Source of the DNA: CAVQBP01 sp964448105
GTDB lineage: Bacteria; Bacteroidota; Ignavibacteria; Ignavibacteriales; Ignavibacteriaceae
DNA: 64,000 nucleotides
Reading direction: 5' to 3'
Assembly: GCA_964448105.1 (NCBI GenBank)
Contig: CAYUVK010000011.1
Coordinates: 7,888 to 71,887 of the forward strand
Made by a program: the position numbers and the translations under genes. This document shows, piece by piece, positions 25,993-35,599 of this stretch (the first letter of the stretch is position 1; each line of letters opens with the position of its first letter). A model generated the notes under the pieces. It searched no databases, was not told where the DNA came from, and saw only the letters and a list, made by a program, of their open reading frames with translations.

Positions 25993-27555
25993 ATGAAGAG
26001 AAATTTACTACTACTTATTATCTTTTTTATTACCACGACAATAACTTCAATAAGGAGTGAAACATATAATGTAAAAGATTTCGGTGCAGTAGGAGACGGG
26101 AAAACTATAAATACTACAGCAATACAAAACACTATTAATAAATGCAGAGATGAAGGTGGAGGAGTAGTTCTAATGCCAACCGGAACTTTTATTTCAGGAA
26201 CAATCCAGCTATTTAGTAATATTAACCTTCATCTGGAAAGCGGTGCAATTTTAAAGGGAAGTGATAATGTTTCAGATTATTATTTAAATAATATTAGAGT
26301 CGGTTTAATTTATACTGAAAATTCTCATAATGTGTTTATTACCGGAAATGGGGATATCGATGGTAATGGAGATGTGTTTATGGATCAAAATCATTCAAAA
26401 GTATTTGATTCAGTTAGCACACAGTATACCCGTCAGAAAAATCATTTCCGTGAAGTGAAACAGGGATTAGGCGATGGTCCTCTTGTACCTCTTGACCGTC
26501 CTTTCCAGATGATTATTTTTTCTAATTGTAAAAATATTACCGTAAGTGGTGTACTTATCTCGAACTCTCCTTTCTGGACGCTTCATTTTGCTGACTGTGA
26601 TGGAGTAATTGTTTCCGGTATCAAATTGTGGAATAATTTGATGATTCCGAATAATGATGGAATTGATGTTACCTCATGCAGCAATGTTCTTATTTCCGAT
26701 TGCGATATACGTACAGGTGACGATGCATTTGCAATAACCGGATATTCCCATCACTATGATTTACCAGGATACAAAAATTTAATTCATGATTCTGAAAATA
26801 TTACTGTAACAAATTGTTACTTAGTTTCCCGCTCAAGTGCAATTCGAATCGGAGGATGGGATCAAAACAATATGCGAAACTATACTTTTAGTAATATTGT
26901 TATAGCAAATTCAAACAGAGGAATTAATCTATGTGTCAGGGATAGAGGTTCAATTGAAGATATGACTTTTTCTAATATAATAATTAAAACTCATCTCCAT
27001 ACAGGTGATTGGTGGGGGAATGGTGAACCAATTCATATCTCAGATATTAAAGGACAAGATACTGCCGGACTTGGTGAAATTAATAATATCAAGTTTAATC
27101 ATATTATTGCGGAAGGTGAATCAGGAGTGCTAATTTACGGCACACCGGAAAGTACAATTAAAAATATTTCTTTTGAAGATATTACATTCAAATTAAATGA
27201 GAGTCCATTAAATCCAACATGTGGAGGCAATTTCGATTTACGGCCTGCGATTGATCCGAAATTGTCAATGTTTAGCCATAATATCTCGGCATTTTATGCC
27301 GAGTATGTTAAAAATATTAAACTGGATAATTTTGAAATAAAATGGGGTAGCGTAAGAGAATCATATTTTACAAACGGAATTGAATTTTCACATTTTAAAA
27401 ATGTAACGATTAATAATTATACCGGAGATCCGGCTCCTTCAAATAACAACGCTGCCGCAATCTCATTAGAAAACGGAAGTAAGTATCTTATATTAAATTC
27501 CTTTACTTCTAATTCAAATTCTAATTTTTTACTAAAGAAAAATGTAAATGAATAG
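25993..27555 (+). CDS. Exported GH28-like pectinase-fold protein
   Basis: This 520-residue protein has a signal peptide (about 1-22) and a right-handed parallel beta-helix opening with VKDFGAVGDGKTINTTAIQ, typical of GH28 polygalacturonases. Active-site blocks are MIPNNDGIDVTSC (Asp222) and RTGDDAFAITG (Asp243-Asp244). The usual GHG and RIK motifs are replaced by SRSS and RIGG, so substrate binding is probably not that of homogalacturonan hydrolases. Related divergent GH28 members act on rhamnogalacturonan, xylogalacturonan or unsaturated products. It ends the sulfated-glycan gene set. Confidence 0.85.
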   Translation: MKRNLLLLIIFFITTTITSIRSETYNVKDFGAVGDGKTINTTAIQNTINKCRDEGGGVVLMPTGTFISGTIQLFSNINLHLESGAILKGSDNVSDYYLNNIRVGLIYTENSHNVFITGNGDIDGNGDVFMDQNHSKVFDSVSTQYTRQKNHFREVKQGLGDGPLVPLDRPFQMIIFSNCKNITVSGVLISNSPFWTLHFADCDGVIVSGIKLWNNLMIPNNDGIDVTSCSNVLISDCDIRTGDDAFAITGYSHHYDLPGYKNLIHDSENITVTNCYLVSRSSAIRIGGWDQNNMRNYTFSNIVIANSNRGINLCVRDRGSIEDMTFSNIIIKTHLHTGDWWGNGEPIHISDIKGQDTAGLGEINNIKFNHIIAEGESGVLIYGTPESTIKNISFEDITFKLNESPLNPTCGGNFDLRPAIDPKLSMFSHNISAFYAEYVKNIKLDNFEIKWGSVRESYFTNGIEFSHFKNVTINNYTGDPAPSNNNAAAISLENGSKYLILNSFTSNSNSNFLLKKNVNE

Positions 27556-27747
27556 TAGTTTTCTTTCAATGTTATCTTTATTACCCTCATTTTTTTATTA
27601 TCTAGTAAACATTGATTTTATTTTTTAATCCCGCTCCTATTAATAATGCAGTATTCAGAGCAAAAATATTCACTTTAAACATCTTTTTTAAATATCTAAT
27701 TTGTATTTTCAGTATTGTATTTAATTTCAACATAATTCCTATTCCAA

Positions 27748-29052
27748 ATGAATATAAATTTTAAACAAAAATGGGGTTTTATATTTCTGCTCTTTGTAAC
27801 AATCACTTATCTCGCAATCTTCTTTCTTGATTATAGCTACCCCGGGAAAGAAGTAAAAGAAATTTATTTTGCCGATAGGATAACAGCAGCCCATAAAATC
27901 CTGATAGATGAATATAATAAGTTGAATGCAGGGAAAGTAAAAGTTATTCCCATTGATTTCCCTAATACGGATTTCAGTACTAATGAAAGAAAGGAAGTTG
28001 TAGCACGTTCATTAAGAGGTCATGGGGATGGCATTGATCTATTTGCTGTAGACGTTATATGGGTCCAGCGGTTTGCTAAATGGTGTGAACCTTTAGACAA
28101 ATATTTTTCCGATACTGCAAGAAGTAAAATATTAAATCAAGCATTAGAATCATGTTATTCTGATGGTGAACTTGTAGCTGTTCCATTAGATATGGTTCAG
28201 GGTATAATGTATTACAGGAAAGATTTATTGAAGAAATTGGAAAATGGTGACAAAATTATCAATAAGATTAATAAATATATAACATGGAAAGATTTTATTA
28301 ATTTAGCTTCCGAAGACGGTATTAAAAAACCTTACTTTATTTTTCCGGGAGCAGATTTTGAAGGATTAGTTTGCTGTTATATTGAACAGCTCCTCAGCCT
28401 AAAGCCAAATTATTTTGAAGAAGAGGGCTTTAATTTTGAAACACCTGAAGCAAAGAAAACACTTCAGCTTTTTGTTGATTTAGTTAATAAATATAAAATA
28501 GCACCACCGGAAGTTACTGATCTGACAGACGTTGCAAGCTTCGAATATTTTATAAGAAATAATGCTTTGTTTCTTAGGGGATGGCCGACCTATGATAAGG
28601 ACTTTAGCCAAAATCCTATAAATTTAGAAAAACAAAGTCAGCTATCAAAAGCACCGCTCCCGTATTTTAAAAACGGGAGGCCTACTTCGGTATTCGGAGG
28701 ATGGGATTTAATGGTTTCTAAATTCTCCGATAAAAAGAAAGAAGCAATTGATTTTGTTAAGTTTTTATTGAGTGATAAATCCCAGGAAATATTTTATAAA
28801 GAAAGTGCTTATTATCCTATTACAAAAAAATTCTATGAAGATTCTTCATTTATTAAAGAGTATCCCGAGATAATTAAATATAAAAATCTGATGGAAACAG
28901 GAGTGCACCGCCCGGCTCATATTGAGTATACAAAATTTTCTAAAATTATGTCTTACTATTTTAACAAAGCAATTAGAAAACAAATTTCTGTAAAAGAAGC
29001 TTTAACAAAATGTACCAAGGCTATTAAACTAGATAAATTAATGCTCCAGTAA
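27748..29052 (+). CDS. Membrane-tethered extracellular solute-binding protein (sensor component)
   Basis: This 434-residue protein belongs to the family 1 sugar-binding proteins of ABC importers (YFADRITAAHKILIDEYNKLN, given only by its start and end; LRGHGDGIDLFAVDVIWVQRF; VPLDMVQGIMYYRKDLL; VFGGWDLMVSKFSDKK). The N-terminus has one hydrophobic helix (about 10-28) ending IFFLDYSY and no lipobox cysteine, so it is either tethered to the inner membrane or carries an uncleaved signal. No permease or ATPase gene is near. It is followed after 27 bases by a histidine kinase and then a sigma-54 regulator, so sensing rather than transport is likely. Confidence 0.85.
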   Translation: MNINFKQKWGFIFLLFVTITYLAIFFLDYSYPGKEVKEIYFADRITAAHKILIDEYNKLNAGKVKVIPIDFPNTDFSTNERKEVVARSLRGHGDGIDLFAVDVIWVQRFAKWCEPLDKYFSDTARSKILNQALESCYSDGELVAVPLDMVQGIMYYRKDLLKKLENGDKIINKINKYITWKDFINLASEDGIKKPYFIFPGADFEGLVCCYIEQLLSLKPNYFEEEGFNFETPEAKKTLQLFVDLVNKYKIAPPEVTDLTDVASFEYFIRNNALFLRGWPTYDKDFSQNPINLEKQSQLSKAPLPYFKNGRPTSVFGGWDLMVSKFSDKKKEAIDFVKFLLSDKSQEIFYKESAYYPITKKFYEDSSFIKEYPEIIKYKNLMETGVHRPAHIEYTKFSKIMSYYFNKAIRKQISVKEALTKCTKAIKLDKLMLQ

Positions 29053-29079
29053 CTTTATAAATAAAATTTTTATAAGAAT

Positions 29080-30585
29080 ATGGTAAAGAAAAAATTTTCA
29101 AATAAGATTTCAAAATACCGTTTTGAAATAAAACACATAACTATCTTCTTTACTGTTTTGATCCTGCTTCAAATTGTTATGGTGTTTGTACAGAAATCGT
29201 CTTTAAATGATTTCTTAAAAGAAACGCAGGATTGGTATAAGCAGTATTCTGCAGAACGCCTGGCACTTATTACATCAACGTCCATGGAATTATTGTTTGA
29301 AAATTTGTTTTTAAATAGATCACTATCGCAGATGGAAGACCCAAAAGTTATTTATTCTTTTAACGTGATATTTAAACAGCAATTAATTCAAAAAGCAGTA
29401 AATGATATTTGCCTAATCCTGGTGAGGGACAGAAAAATTTATGTTATAGATAGCGGCCAAAAACTTGAATCATTTTTAAATGGAAACTTACAGCCTTATG
29501 ATCTAAATCCAAACCCACATCACCAGGCTGTAAATTTGTTTTTATCCGTTAAAACTAAAATGAGAGATTCGGAAGTAATATACAGTACACTTCAAAACCG
29601 AAAGACTTATAATATCCTTGTTCCTTTTGTACCTGATGGCGAATATCTTGGAGTAATGTATATGAAGATTACTCCAGATTTTACTTTTCTAACGGAAGAG
29701 ATAGGAGCAAATTTTGATAAGTTTTCATTGATATATACTTCACTAATCTTTATCGGATTAATTGCAATCTTTCTTGTATCATCTCAAGCGGTAAAAGAAA
29801 GAAACGAAGCCCAGGAAAAATTATTTGAAGAGCATAAAGAATTAATAAAAAAAGAGATCCGGTACGAAAAAGAATCGGTTTTTACTAAACGCATCTATCA
29901 TACTCACCATAAAGCAGAAAAAATTATGGGATTTATTAAAGAAGATGTTAGACAAATAAACTCGGAGAACCTTGAAGAAATAAAGAAGCGGGTTATAACT
30001 TACTCAAATTTTATTTCCCGGATAATTTATGATATGAAATGGTATGACCAGGAAATAAATACAATAGTTAATCCTATGTTTAAAACTAATATTAATAGGG
30101 TCATCGAATTTATTTTAAAGCATATTTTTTTGAGAATCTCAAGTAAAAATGATATGTTTGAGTTTGAACTTGACCTGGATAACTGTCTGCCGATTGTTCA
30201 TGTTAATGAATTTGTGGTTTGGGAAATTTTAGAGCCTTTGATCCAGAACAGCATAGATCATGGTAATAAAAAATCTGTAAAAATAAAAATTTGTACCAAG
30301 TATTCAAAAGAAGAAAATATCTCGCTAATATTAATATCGGACAACGGGGTGGGTATTAATGAGGAGTTATTGAAGACCGGGGAAAGCGGGATTAAAAAAT
30401 TATTTGTGGAAAATGAATCTACAAAGATCAATAGAGATATCAATTCTGGATATGGCTGTTACATTGCATACCAAATGGCTGTTGGACGCTGCGGCTGGGA
30501 ATTGAACGCAGAAAATTTGGATGAAGGCGGCTGCAAATTTACAATAAAAATTAAAAATTTTAGTCACAGACAGGCAGATGCATAA
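29080..30585 (+). CDS. Two-component sensor kinase with periplasmic domain
   Basis: This 501-residue protein has two membrane helices (about 18-38 and 215-237) enclosing a periplasmic sensing domain of about 175 residues, then a coiled-coil linker and an unusual dimerisation region with YHTHHKAEKIMGF near 275. One of its histidines is probably the phosphoacceptor. The C-terminal ATPase has the N-box PLIQNSIDHG, the G1 box DNGVGI and the G2 box GYGCYIA. It lies between the binding protein and the response regulator, with 41 bases to the latter. I infer that the binding protein docks on the periplasmic domain. The lack of a classic H-E/D-x-x box makes the exact class uncertain. Confidence 0.83.
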   Translation: MVKKKFSNKISKYRFEIKHITIFFTVLILLQIVMVFVQKSSLNDFLKETQDWYKQYSAERLALITSTSMELLFENLFLNRSLSQMEDPKVIYSFNVIFKQQLIQKAVNDICLILVRDRKIYVIDSGQKLESFLNGNLQPYDLNPNPHHQAVNLFLSVKTKMRDSEVIYSTLQNRKTYNILVPFVPDGEYLGVMYMKITPDFTFLTEEIGANFDKFSLIYTSLIFIGLIAIFLVSSQAVKERNEAQEKLFEEHKELIKKEIRYEKESVFTKRIYHTHHKAEKIMGFIKEDVRQINSENLEEIKKRVITYSNFISRIIYDMKWYDQEINTIVNPMFKTNINRVIEFILKHIFLRISSKNDMFEFELDLDNCLPIVHVNEFVVWEILEPLIQNSIDHGNKKSVKIKICTKYSKEENISLILISDNGVGINEELLKTGESGIKKLFVENESTKINRDINSGYGCYIAYQMAVGRCGWELNAENLDEGGCKFTIKIKNFSHRQADA

Positions 30586-30626
30586 ATTATCTTAAACATC
30601 TCCGACTAAATAATAGAAAGAACTTA

Positions 30627-32081
30627 ATGAGTACAGACAATAATATTAACATTCTTTTAATTGAAGATGAAGATTTCGATGTAAGAAGGATCAAGAATAC
30701 TATTAATTATTATGAAACAAGAATAAAAGTCCTGGATACCGTTTCAAATGGAAGAGCAGCCCTTGAACTTATTTCTGGGAACCCGGATAAATATGATGTT
30801 GTCATTTTGGATTATCAAATCTCTGGAGGATTAAAGGGGGAAGAACTTATTACAAAGATCAAAGAACAAAATCCGATTATACAAATTATTGTTATTACTA
30901 AAATGACAATTAATATTACGGATTATAATTTTGCAAATAATTTAATCAAATCAGGTGCTTTTTGGTACGGGACAAAATACCCCGGTAACATTGAAGAATA
31001 TATATATCAGCCTACCGATTTTATTCTAAGTATTTTTAATGCATATGAAAAGAAAAAGCTGGAAATTCATAACCTAAGATCCGATAAAAAGCTTAAGCAG
31101 AATATTGCAAATTTACTTGAAATGAAAAAAATTATAGGTGAATCAAAGGCGATACTGCAGCTTAAAGAGAACATTGAACGTTATGCAAAAAGTGATGTAA
31201 ATATTTTGGTAACTGGTCCGTCCGGTACCGGTAAAGAGCTTGTAGCCTGGAATATTCATTTAAAAAGTAAAAGGAAATATGAGAATTTTGTACCTATTAA
31301 TTGTGGAAGCATCCCGGCGGATTTAATAGAAAGTGAATTGTTCGGGTATGAAAAAGGTGCGTTTACGGGAGCTAATACTAATAAAGCCGGGTTATTTGAA
31401 GTTGCTAATAACGGTACTTTATTTTTGGATGAAGTAGGGGAACTGCCTTTACCTGCACAGGTCAAATTGCTCCGGGTTATTCAAGACGGAGAAATTGAAA
31501 AAATCGGGAGAACTGAAAATATTTCCGTGAATGTACGGATAATTGCTGCAACAAATAAAAACCTTGCCAATGAAGTAAACAACAATAGGTTCAGGGAAGA
31601 TTTATATTACCGGCTTAATGTTGTTCCAATGGATATTGTACCTCTCCGGCAAAGAGGTGATGATATTATTCTATTATTTAATCATTTCCTCTGGTATTTT
31701 AGCCAGGATCTCGGGATTGAAATTCCGCAGGTAGATGAAAAAGCAAAAGAGATTTTACTGAATTATAAATGGCCCGGCAATGTAAGAGAATTGAGAAATG
31801 TTGTTCAGAGATTAATTCTAAATAGCAGCGGTACGATCAAAGCAAAAGATATTAGCGACCCGATGATTTTGAGGAATCACATTATAATTAAAGAAGAAAC
31901 AAATTTTGAGGATCTTTATCAGGGACAAGTTTTACCTTTAAAAGAAATGGAAAGGATCTTTAGAAAAAAATATTTCCGGTATGTTAGGAGTATTTCCAGT
32001 TCGGATTCGGGTGCTGCAGATAAATTAGGATTAGCACCGTCAAACTATTACCGGATGTGTAAAGAACTTGGTATAAAATAA
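30627..32081 (+). CDS. Sigma-54-dependent response regulator (NtrC class)
   Basis: This 484-residue protein has a receiver domain with the acidic pair at 14-15, phosphoacceptor Asp62 in VVILDYQ and Lys117 in YGTKYP, and a sigma-54 AAA+ domain with Walker A GPSGTGKE (197-204), GAFTGA (244-249) and Walker B TLFLDEVGE (264-272). The arginine-finger region GDDIILLFNHF and WPGNVRELRN follow. The C-terminal Fis-type helix-turn-helix is ADKLGLAPSNYYRMCKELGI (465-484). It activates RNA polymerase carrying RpoN. Its partner is the kinase just upstream. Sigma-54-like sites before the symporter and mannanase genes make those genes candidate targets, by inference. Confidence 0.95.
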   Translation: MSTDNNINILLIEDEDFDVRRIKNTINYYETRIKVLDTVSNGRAALELISGNPDKYDVVILDYQISGGLKGEELITKIKEQNPIIQIIVITKMTINITDYNFANNLIKSGAFWYGTKYPGNIEEYIYQPTDFILSIFNAYEKKKLEIHNLRSDKKLKQNIANLLEMKKIIGESKAILQLKENIERYAKSDVNILVTGPSGTGKELVAWNIHLKSKRKYENFVPINCGSIPADLIESELFGYEKGAFTGANTNKAGLFEVANNGTLFLDEVGELPLPAQVKLLRVIQDGEIEKIGRTENISVNVRIIAATNKNLANEVNNNRFREDLYYRLNVVPMDIVPLRQRGDDIILLFNHFLWYFSQDLGIEIPQVDEKAKEILLNYKWPGNVRELRNVVQRLILNSSGTIKAKDISDPMILRNHIIIKEETNFEDLYQGQVLPLKEMERIFRKKYFRYVRSISSSDSGAADKLGLAPSNYYRMCKELGIK

Positions 32082-32169
32082 TTTTTATTCATCATGGTTT
32101 TAATTTCACAGCCCGAGTAAAGGGGGGCCGCTGATTTTCGATTCGAACTTAATATAAAGAGCAATAAAA

Positions 32170-33261
32170 ATGAAACAGTTTTTTCAATATTTTTTCCTAA
32201 TTATATTTTTATCATCAGGTTTTAATAGTATGATTTATCCAAATAATTTTATACCGGCTGATAATCCAAATATACAATATTTTGGCAGATGGGATATGTC
32301 CGACTCGTTAAATCCAAAACATTCCTGGCCTGGTATTTATATTGTCACCAAATTCAGCGGCACAAGCATTGGTGTTAAAATGAACGATAATATTAATTAT
32401 TATAATGTTTATATCGATGGTAAATTTTACGGAGTGTTTCACGGAACTAAAGAAGGGGAGCAGAATTATATTATTGCCGACAGCTTAACTAATACTAATC
32501 ATTTGCTTCGTTTCAGCCAGCGTAATATTTCTTTTGGCGTTTACACTTTTTCGGGATTCCTATTGGACGATGGGGCAAATCTTTTACCGCTTCCACCTGA
32601 ACCTTCCAGAAAAATCGAATTTATCGGGGATTCATATACCGCTGCAGAAGGTAACGAAGCAACACAATTAGAAATGGAATGGGAAGCAAAATTTCCTGTA
32701 ACAAATATTGATAAAGGTTTTGCTCCAATTATTGCAAGACATTATAATGCACAATATCATACAACATGCCGCTCTGGCATAGGAATGGTGTGTGATTGGC
32801 AGGGTAAATTTGATATTTCCATGCCCAATTATTTTGACCGTACATTAATGGAAAAGGCGGAGCCCAAATGGGATTTTAAAAAATGGATTCCCGATTTAGT
32901 AGTTATTTGTCTCGGGATAAATGATTATTCAGGACTTAGAGATAAAGATAGTGAGGTATCTGAAAAAAATTCAGAGATCTTTAGAAAAGGATACCGTGAT
33001 TTTTTAACAACAATCAGAAACGACTATCCGGGTGTTCCTATTTTAGCTGTTGCTGCAAATGCGGAATGGATTCGTGATAATGTCAAGCATGTTGTTAACG
33101 AAGAAAATGCTGAAGCTCATAATAATATTTATTATACTCAATTTAATTATTTCCCTGGCGGTTATGTTGCCAATGGACACCCTAATGTAGAAACGCACAA
33201 AAAAATAGCAGATGAAATAATTGATACGATTAATAAATATAAAATTTTTTCAGGTAATTGA
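32170..33261 (+). CDS. CE2-like SGNH carbohydrate acetylesterase
   Basis: This 363-residue exported protein has a signal peptide (about 1-24), an N-terminal jelly-roll domain (about 30-140) and an SGNH hydrolase domain. The nucleophile is Ser155 in EFIGDSYTAAEGN; the oxyanion block is LGINDYSG near 246; and GHPNVETHKK near 337-346 gives the catalytic histidine. This two-domain order matches CE2 acetylesterases, which remove acetyl groups from gluco- and galactomannan and from xylo-oligosaccharides. It fits with the mannan genes at 1.7-14.5 kb though separated from them. It follows the regulator by 88 bases. Confidence 0.87.
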   Translation: MKQFFQYFFLIIFLSSGFNSMIYPNNFIPADNPNIQYFGRWDMSDSLNPKHSWPGIYIVTKFSGTSIGVKMNDNINYYNVYIDGKFYGVFHGTKEGEQNYIIADSLTNTNHLLRFSQRNISFGVYTFSGFLLDDGANLLPLPPEPSRKIEFIGDSYTAAEGNEATQLEMEWEAKFPVTNIDKGFAPIIARHYNAQYHTTCRSGIGMVCDWQGKFDISMPNYFDRTLMEKAEPKWDFKKWIPDLVVICLGINDYSGLRDKDSEVSEKNSEIFRKGYRDFLTTIRNDYPGVPILAVAANAEWIRDNVKHVVNEENAEAHNNIYYTQFNYFPGGYVANGHPNVETHKKIADEIIDTINKYKIFSGN

Positions 33262-33357
33262 TTATTTCCGTTTGGAATGTGTTATTTGATTTTGGAAATC
33301 CGAATTTTAAAATATTTTTTTTAGCAATCAGTATCAAAAATTCAATAGGAGTTTTCC

Positions 33358-34521
33358 ATGATAAAAAGATACTCATTAATGATAATATTTATTTCGACAT
33401 TTACATTTGCCCAGTCACCTATTCCGCCGGGTGCCAAACTGGAAAAAATAGCAACGGGATTTTTACAGCCCGAAGGACCAGTTTGGAAGGACAGTGTATT
33501 ATTATTTAGTGACATTCAAGCAAATACTATTTATCAATGGTCCTCGGCCGATTCAATTAAGACTTATTTACACCCATCCGACAGTTCAAATGGATTAACT
33601 TTGGATCATCAAGGTCGGTTAGTTCTAACCCAGATGGAATTGAGACGGGTTGCCCGTCAGGAACCAGACGGTTCAATTATACTTCTTGCATCAACATTTA
33701 GGGGTAAAAAATTTAACTCACCTAATGACCTTGTTGTGAAATCAGACGGTTCAATATTTTTTACTGATCCCGATTTTAACATTCCTTCTCCTTATCATAG
33801 TGAATTAAATTTCCAGGGAATTTATAGAATAAGCCCAACCGGTTCGATAAAATTATTAGACAGCACTTTTGATAAACCTAACGGCATTTGTTTTTCACAA
33901 GATGAAAAAAAATTGTATGTGAATGAATCCCATCAATGCAAAATTTATGTCTGGGATGTTGTTAATGATTCAACAATAACTAATAAAAAGTTATTTTATC
34001 AAATACCGGAATCAGGTTATGCAGACGGAATGAAGGTAGATCCGGCCGGCAATGTTTATTGTACCGGACCAACAGGAGTGTGGATCATTTCTTCGGAAGG
34101 GAAATATCTTGATAAAATTGCTATGACTGAAACACCATCAAACTGCAATTGGGGTGATGCCGACGGGAAGACCTTATATATAACTGCCGGACATAGTCTA
34201 TATAGAATTCGTTTAGCGGAAACTACAGGCAAAAAAGAACAGGGCTATTTGCAAAAAGAATCTTTTAAACTGTATGCAAATTATCCTAATCCTTTTAATC
34301 CCACTACCACAATAACATTTAATTTGCCTGTAAGTCAAAATGTAGATCTTCGGATTTTTGATGTTCTCGGTAATGAAGCAGAAACTCTTCTAAATAGTTA
34401 TTTTTCTGCCGGCAGACATGAAGTTACTTTTAATGCAGAAGGTTTTCCAAGCGGTGTTTATTTTTATCAGTTGAAAGCCGGTAACTTGGTTCAATCAAAA
34501 AAGATGATATTATTGAGATAG
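33358..34521 (+). CDS. Secreted SMP-30/gluconolactonase-like protein with T9SS domain
   Basis: This 387-residue protein has a signal peptide (about 1-18, ending TFAQ) and a six-bladed SMP-30/gluconolactonase propeller (about 25-300). Blocks include GPVWKDSVLLFSDI, SNGLTLDHQGRLVL, FNSPNDLVVKSDGSIFFTDPDF and KPNGICFSQDEKKLYVNES, the last two being metal-site strands. The last 85 residues or so start at YPNPFNPTTTI and form a type IX sorting domain ending in MILLR. The family hydrolyses sugar lactones. AGGAG sits before the ATG. Confidence 0.9.
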   Translation: MIKRYSLMIIFISTFTFAQSPIPPGAKLEKIATGFLQPEGPVWKDSVLLFSDIQANTIYQWSSADSIKTYLHPSDSSNGLTLDHQGRLVLTQMELRRVARQEPDGSIILLASTFRGKKFNSPNDLVVKSDGSIFFTDPDFNIPSPYHSELNFQGIYRISPTGSIKLLDSTFDKPNGICFSQDEKKLYVNESHQCKIYVWDVVNDSTITNKKLFYQIPESGYADGMKVDPAGNVYCTGPTGVWIISSEGKYLDKIAMTETPSNCNWGDADGKTLYITAGHSLYRIRLAETTGKKEQGYLQKESFKLYANYPNPFNPTTTITFNLPVSQNVDLRIFDVLGNEAETLLNSYFSAGRHEVTFNAEGFPSGVYFYQLKAGNLVQSKKMILLR

Positions 34522-34568
34522 ACGATAAGTAAGTAAATTTTCTAAATGATAATAAAATTTCTTTTAAA

Positions 34569-35339
34569 ATGTTATTGGATTTTTCTAATAAGAATGTTTT
34601 AATTACAGGCGGTTCCAGGGGAATTGGGAAAGCGTGCGCGAAATTATTTTCGGAATTAAATGCCAATGTGATTATAACTTACAAATCTAATATTCAAAAA
34701 GCTGAACAGACTTTAGCGGAATTAAATAATAAAGATAATAATCATAGTTTTTATCAATTGGATATATCCTCTCCCAAAAATATTAAAGATTTCTTTAACG
34801 AATTAATCAAAAAATATAATAAGCTGGATGTTCTTGTGAATAATGCTGCAGTTTATATTGAACATAAAATAAATGAAGTTACATATGAAGAATGGCAGCG
34901 AATTTGGAACGAGACAATTTCAACTAATTTAACAGGGGTTTCAAATCTTTGTTATTTTGTCTCCAGGCAAATGATTAAAAATGGAGGGGGAAAAATTGTG
35001 AATATTTCCTCAAGAGGTGCTTTTAGAGGCGAGCCTAATCACCCTGCCTATGGAGCAAGCAAAGCAGGGTTAAATTCATTAAGTCAATCTATGGCACTTG
35101 CACTTGCACCTTACAATATTATCGTCGGAGCAGTTGCTCCGGGTTATGTCGAGACTGATATGGCATCGGATATTTTAAATAGTAAAGAGGGAAATCAAAT
35201 TAAAAAGCAAAGTCCCTTAAACCGTGTTGCATCGCCTGATGAAATTGCACGACTTGTAGCGGTTTTTTCTGCAGATGGTTTTGAATATATGACCGGCGGA
35301 ATAGTAGATATTAATGGGGCTTCCTACTTACGAACATAG
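34569..35339 (+). CDS. Short-chain dehydrogenase/reductase
   Basis: This 256-residue classical SDR has the NAD(P)-binding motif ITGGSRGIGKA (12-22), the NNAA motif at 91-94, and the catalytic Ser (about 147), Tyr161 and Lys165 in YGASKAG. PGYVETDMASD and the C-terminal YMTGGIVDINGA match FabG-like or sugar dehydrogenase members. The acidic residue that sets NAD over NADP is not obvious after strand 2 (ITYKS), which leans toward NADP. It begins 47 bases after the SMP-30 gene and could oxidise a sugar in the same pathway; fatty-acid synthesis is the other option. Confidence 0.88.
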   Translation: MLLDFSNKNVLITGGSRGIGKACAKLFSELNANVIITYKSNIQKAEQTLAELNNKDNNHSFYQLDISSPKNIKDFFNELIKKYNKLDVLVNNAAVYIEHKINEVTYEEWQRIWNETISTNLTGVSNLCYFVSRQMIKNGGGKIVNISSRGAFRGEPNHPAYGASKAGLNSLSQSMALALAPYNIIVGAVAPGYVETDMASDILNSKEGNQIKKQSPLNRVASPDEIARLVAVFSADGFEYMTGGIVDINGASYLRT

Positions 35340-35599
35340 ATTATTGTAATTTTTTCTCTCATTTTTTTAAAAATTCATATTTATTGAATTTTTTTAATGG
35401 TATAATATTTGTTTTTAAAAAATCACTTAATAAAAATGTTTAATGTGATTTGGTAAAAACTATTTTAAACAATGTCAATTCAATCAGGGGAATTCAAAAA
35501 CCTTAGTTGATAAAATCCAAGAAAATGATTCATAAATCAATGATAATATTTCGATTAAAATTGTCTTCCGACCCATTTTTATAACAAAAAACACAATAG

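Noticed and set aside
32100..32169. GC-rich run followed by TTCGATTCGAA, resembling a tRNA T-arm
   Set aside because: No acceptor, D or anticodon arm can be folded around it, so it is not a tRNA. It could be a fragment but nothing supports that.
33258..33509. 83-residue plus-strand frame across the start of the SMP-30 gene
   Set aside because: It lies mostly inside the SMP-30 coding region in another frame and has no family features.
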